Shown: in pieces, positions 8,709 to 11,268 of the stretch | Layout: each line of letters opens with the position of its first letter | Position numbering within the stretch: the stretch's first letter is position 1 | Origin: Actinomycetes bacterium | GTDB lineage: Bacteria; Actinomycetota; Acidimicrobiia; Acidimicrobiales; RAAP-2 | NCBI GenBank assembly: GCA_021807655.1 | Contig: JAKBCT010000022.1 | Location: forward strand, 1 to 11,268 | Direction of reading: 5' to 3' | DNA: 11,268 nucleotides | Made by a program: the position numbers and the translations under genes | Notes under the pieces: generated by a model | Database searches by the model: none | The model's input: the letters and a program-made list of their open reading frames with translations, nothing else | Told to the model about the DNA's origin: nothing

Positions 8709-9577
8709 CCCGCGCCCAGTCCAGCGACCACTTCGGCCGCGGTCGTCATGGCGGCCGAAAGGGCCGCTCGACGCGAAGCACCCCGCAGCCGATTCGCGAG
8801 GTAGGCGCCCGTGACCGCGTCCCCGGCGCCGGTCGTGTCCAGGGCGAACCGCGTTGCCGCGGCGACGCGCACCTCGCCCTCGTCGCTCACCACGAGCGCG
8901 CCGCGCGCCCCCAGGGTCACCACGACCTCGCCGAAGCGTTGGAAAAGGTGCACCAGGGCGGTGTCGAGCGAGCCGCCGCCCAGTTCCCCGGCTTCTTCCT
9001 CGTTGGCGAAGATCGTCGTCGCCCCGCTCACCGCGTCGAGGAAGTGCGCCGCGCCCATGGCGCGAAGTGGGCCGAGCGAACAGGCGTCGACCGAGACCGA
9101 GACGGCGCGCGAGCGCGCGACCTCGATCGCGCTACGCGCCACGTCGCGGGTCCGCTCGTCGAGCACGGTGTAGCCCGAGACGTGCAGGTGGTCAATGCCC
9201 TCCGCCAGGGCCCCCAGCACGTGGGCCCGGCCCAGTTCGGCGTTGGCGCCGCGACTCGTGTACATGGCGCGCTGGGCGGAGCCGTCCACGATCGCGACGA
9301 CGACGCCGGTCGGCTGGTCGGTCACCTGGAAGCGGGTGACGACCCCGTCGTGGTCAAAGAGGTGACCCAGCACGTCGGCCGCGGGGTCTCGTCCAACGGC
9401 GCCGACGTAGGTAACCGCGCAGCCGGCGCGCGCCAGTTGCACCGCGGCGTTGGCGGCCGACCCCCCGCGCCCCACCACCGTCGCGGCCGCGGTGTCGCTC
9501 GTCGGCTGCAGCGCCCCGAGGGGCCGGGTCACGACGTCCAACATCACGTCACCGATCAGGGTGACGCGCGGTTTCAC
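8705..9577 (-). CDS. psuK: PfkB-family kinase, probable pseudouridine kinase
   Basis: The 290-residue protein is a cytosolic ribokinase-fold (PfkB) sugar/nucleoside kinase, inferred to phosphorylate pseudouridine with ATP to pseudouridine 5'-phosphate, the substrate of PsuG next door. Visible features: GDVMLD (9-14), whose aspartates usually bind the sugar; PfkB motif 1 around GRGGSAANAAVQLARAG (36-52); TLGARGALV (221-229), the usual ATP-site strand; and PfkB motif 2 DTTGAGDAVTGAYL (247-260) with catalytic Asp 253. The fold alone does not separate pseudouridine kinase from ribokinase or adenosine kinase; the substrate call comes from the psuG partner. The GTG start at 9577 overlaps the psuG stop as GTGA and has no good ribosome-binding site, so translation is probably coupled to psuG. 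Its TAG stop overlaps the permease 2 stop on the other strand. Confidence 0.8.
   Translation of the reverse strand: MKPRVTLIGDVMLDVVTRPLGALQPTSDTAAATVVGRGGSAANAAVQLARAGCAVTYVGAVGRDPAADVLGHLFDHDGVVTRFQVTDQPTGVVVAIVDGSAQRAMYTSRGANAELGRAHVLGALAEGIDHLHVSGYTVLDERTRDVARSAIEVARSRAVSVSVDACSLGPLRAMGAAHFLDAVSGATTIFANEEEAGELGGGSLDTALVHLFQRFGEVVVTLGARGALVVSDEGEVRVAAATRFALDTTGAGDAVTGAYLANRLRGASRRAALSAAMTTAAEVVAGLGAG
8732..8759 (+). terminator. Candidate importer-operon terminator hairpin inside psuK
   Basis: TTCGGCCGC (8732-8740) and GCGGCCGAA (8751-8759) form a perfect 9-bp stem with a 10-base loop. The hairpin begins 23 bases after the permease 2 stop and would end the plus-strand importer transcript. 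It has no T run and lies in the coding sequence for the psuK C-terminus. Confidence 0.4.
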
Positions 9578-10506
9578 GGACGCTTCGCCGCGAGTGCGAC
9601 CGCCACCTCGCCGGCCAGCGCGGCGTTGGCGACGACGAGGGCCCGGTTGGTCGCCACGCTCGATCCGGCGCTAAAGCGCGCAAATTCGCCGAGCAGAACC
9701 GGGGTAACGTCCTTACCCCTCGCGCCGGAGGCGTCGGCGAGCGCGAGGGCGCTGGCGAGCGCGGCGTCGTGGAGCTCGGCGTCGAGTTCGAACTCGGCGG
9801 CGACGGGGTTGGCGAGCAGCATGCCCGTCGCGGCGAAGTCCCGGTGCGCGGTAAAGGCGGCCGCGGCCGCGGCCGGCCCGTCGACGGACCAGTCGAGCGC
9901 GTAGCCCGAGTCGGCCCGGTAGAAGCCGGGGAAGCGGTCGGTCCGATAGCCGAGAACCGGGACCCCGAGGGTATCCAGTCGCTCGAGGGTCGCCGCGACG
10001 TCGAGGATTGACTTCACGCCCGAGGCGACGACGAGCACCGGCGTGCGCGACAGGGTGGTGAGGTCATTGGACTCGTCGAAGGTTCGCGCCGCGTCGCGGT
10101 GGACCCCGCCCAGGCCGCCCGTCGCCATCACCTCGATGCCGACCCGGCTCGCCAGGGCGATCGTGCCCGCGACCGTGGTGGCCCCGTCACGCCCGAGCGC
10201 GATCGCGAGGCCCAGGTCGCGCGAGGAGAGTTTCGCGCTCGCGCGTTGCGGTTGGGCGAGCCGGTCGAGCTCGTCGACACTGAGCCCGACCACGACGCGG
10301 CCGTCGAGCAGTCCGATCGTCGCGGGGACCGCGCCGGCGGCTCGCACCGCCGCTTCGCACTGCGCGGCGACCTCCAGGTTCTGCGGACGCGGCAGGCCGT
10401 GCACGACGATCGTCGTCTCGAGCGATACGACCGGTCGGCCGTCGCGAATCGCGTCGTTCACCTCGTCGGCGACGACGAGTGACGGGGAGTTCACGAGTCG
10501 CTTCAC
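9574..10506 (-). CDS. psuG: Pseudouridine-5'-phosphate glycosidase
   Basis: PsuG cleaves the C-C glycosidic bond of pseudouridine 5'-phosphate, giving uracil and ribose 5-phosphate; the reaction is reversible. The 310-residue length fits the family (E. coli PsuG 312). From memory of the E. coli enzyme, the active-site residues correspond here to Glu30 (VVSLETTIVVHGLP), Lys92 (SAKLSSRDL), Asp148 (FDESNDL), Lys165 (ASGVKSILD) and Asn294 (VVANAALA), so all five are present. Conserved GATTVAGT (108-115) and ATGGLGGVHR (128-137) are also clear. The GTG start at 10506 puts the catalytic Glu at the family position; the next in-frame GTG at 10494 would shorten the N-terminus by 4 residues. There is no Shine-Dalgarno site, but TACACT lies 7 bases upstream, so the mRNA may be leaderless. 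psuG is the first gene of the psuG-psuK pair and overlaps psuK by GTGA. Confidence 0.94.
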   Translation of the reverse strand: MKRLVNSPSLVVADEVNDAIRDGRPVVSLETTIVVHGLPRPQNLEVAAQCEAAVRAAGAVPATIGLLDGRVVVGLSVDELDRLAQPQRASAKLSSRDLGLAIALGRDGATTVAGTIALASRVGIEVMATGGLGGVHRDAARTFDESNDLTTLSRTPVLVVASGVKSILDVAATLERLDTLGVPVLGYRTDRFPGFYRADSGYALDWSVDGPAAAAAAFTAHRDFAATGMLLANPVAAEFELDAELHDAALASALALADASGARGKDVTPVLLGEFARFSAGSSVATNRALVVANAALAGEVAVALAAKRP

Positions 10507-10513
10507 GAGCCGA

Positions 10514-10519
10514 AGTGTA
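10514..10519 (-). promoter_or_regulatory. -10 box of a likely leaderless psuG promoter
   Basis: On the minus strand TACACT is followed by 7 bases and then the psuG GTG at 10506. The hexamer is identical to the one before the MFS gene. It overlaps by two bases the plus-strand -10 box of cdd. No clear -35 box is seen; that region would fall inside the cdd coding sequence. Confidence 0.55.
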
Positions 10520-10523
10520 CTGT
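10518..10523 (+). promoter_or_regulatory. -10 box of a likely leaderless cdd promoter
   Basis: TACTGT is followed by exactly six bases and then the cdd GTG at 10530, the same spacing as at the MFS gene. No ribosome-binding site is present. The -35 region would fall inside the first codons of psuG, with no TTGACA-like match. Confidence 0.55.
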
Positions 10524-10529
10524 GATGGC

Positions 10530-10939
10530 GTGATTGAGCCCGATGAAATCCCCTGGGGGACGTTGCGCGCCCGCGCGATTGCCGCGAGCGCGCGCGCCTA
10601 CGCCCCGTACTCGAAAGTGATGGTCGGCGCGGCCGCGCTGACCGACCGCGGCGTCGTCGTCGAGGGCGCCAACGTCGAGAACGCCAGCTACGGGCTCACG
10701 CTGTGTGCCGAGTGCTCACTCGTGAGCGACCTCGCGCGCGTGGGCGGCGGCCGGCTCGTCGCGGTCGTTGTCGTGGCCGGGGATGGCGAGCCGCTCGCGC
10801 CCTGCGGCCGGTGCCGCCAGCTGCTCTTCGAGCACGGCGGCGCGGACCTGCTCGTGGACGACGGCGCGACGCGCCCGGCACGAACGCTCGCGAGCCTTTT
10901 ACCCGACGCCTTCGGACCCGACGACCTCGCCGCGCGCTC

Positions 10940-10943
<4 letters not shown>
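10530..10943 (+). CDS. cdd: Cytidine deaminase
   Basis: Cdd is a cytosolic zinc enzyme that deaminates cytidine and deoxycytidine to uridine and deoxyuridine, feeding the phosphorylase encoded next. The 137-residue product is of the small homotetrameric type. Visible residues: YAPYSKVMVGAA (24-35); GANVENASYGLTLCAEC (46-62) with zinc ligand Cys59 and proton-shuttling Glu61; and PCGRCRQLLFEH (91-102) with zinc ligands Cys92 and Cys95. The CAEC and DLLPDAFG-like C-terminal segments resemble mycobacterial Cdd as I recall it. The GTG at 10530 is chosen because it keeps the short N-terminus typical of the family (Trp at residue 9) and sits exactly at the predicted transcription start. An in-frame ATG at 10479 would run through the psuG start. 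The stop overlaps the next gene as GTGA, so cdd and deoA form an operon. Confidence 0.94.

Positions 10944-11268
<325 letters not shown>

Noticed and set aside
7595..9904. Very long open frame on the plus strand across permease 2 and, antisense, psuK and the end of psuG
   Set aside because: Its product is Arg/Gly/Pro-rich without any domain, and it lies out of frame or antisense to three well-recognised genes; high GC content keeps such frames open.
10525..10533. Tiny ORF ATG-GCG-TGA overlapping the cdd start codon
   Set aside because: It begins one base after the cdd -10 box, so it would lie upstream of the expected transcription start and not be in the mRNA.

Overview
The window is gene-dense, GC-rich DNA with eleven genes, two of them cut by the window edges. 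There is no gap over 90 bp, no RNA gene, no insertion sequence and no CRISPR array. Base composition, frequent GTG starts, TANNNT-type -10 boxes right against start codons, and cytidine deaminase and pyrimidine phosphorylase sequences resembling mycobacterial ones as I remember them all point to an actinobacterium (Actinomycetota). A deep-branching class such as Acidimicrobiia is possible but not shown.

Left part (1-3387): the start of a kynureninase gene (kynU, minus strand, cut at base 1), then ettA (ABC-F translation factor, minus strand). Divergent from ettA is a DHA2-type (14-helix) MFS efflux transporter on the plus strand. I see no functional link between this part and the rest.

Right part (3469-11268): a nucleoside uptake and salvage locus. 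A BMP/PnrA-type solute-binding protein is followed by a strong hairpin. Next come a double-domain ABC ATPase and two BPD_transp_2 permeases whose reading frames overlap. Converging on the last permease, with stop codons overlapping, is the minus-strand pair psuG-psuK, which degrades pseudouridine: the PfkB kinase makes pseudouridine 5'-phosphate and PsuG splits it to uracil and ribose 5-phosphate. Divergent from psuG across only 23 bp is cdd (cytidine deaminase), overlapped by a pyrimidine-nucleoside/thymidine phosphorylase gene (deoA/pdp) that runs off the window end. The likely scheme is import of nucleosides (cytidine, uridine, thymidine, pseudouridine), deamination, and cleavage to bases and sugar phosphates. 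Pseudouridine needs its own two enzymes because its C-C glycosidic bond is not cut by phosphorylases.

The most interesting signals are regulatory and architectural. The psuG/cdd gap holds two back-to-back -10 boxes that overlap each other, and both predicted transcripts begin at or within a base of the start codon. The permease/psuK convergence has no intergenic DNA, yet a perfect hairpin lies just past each stop codon, inside the opposing gene. Leaderless-type promoters also appear at the MFS gene and the ABC ATPase gene. The binding protein has a signal peptide but no lipobox. These rest on sequence reading and were not computed or tested.
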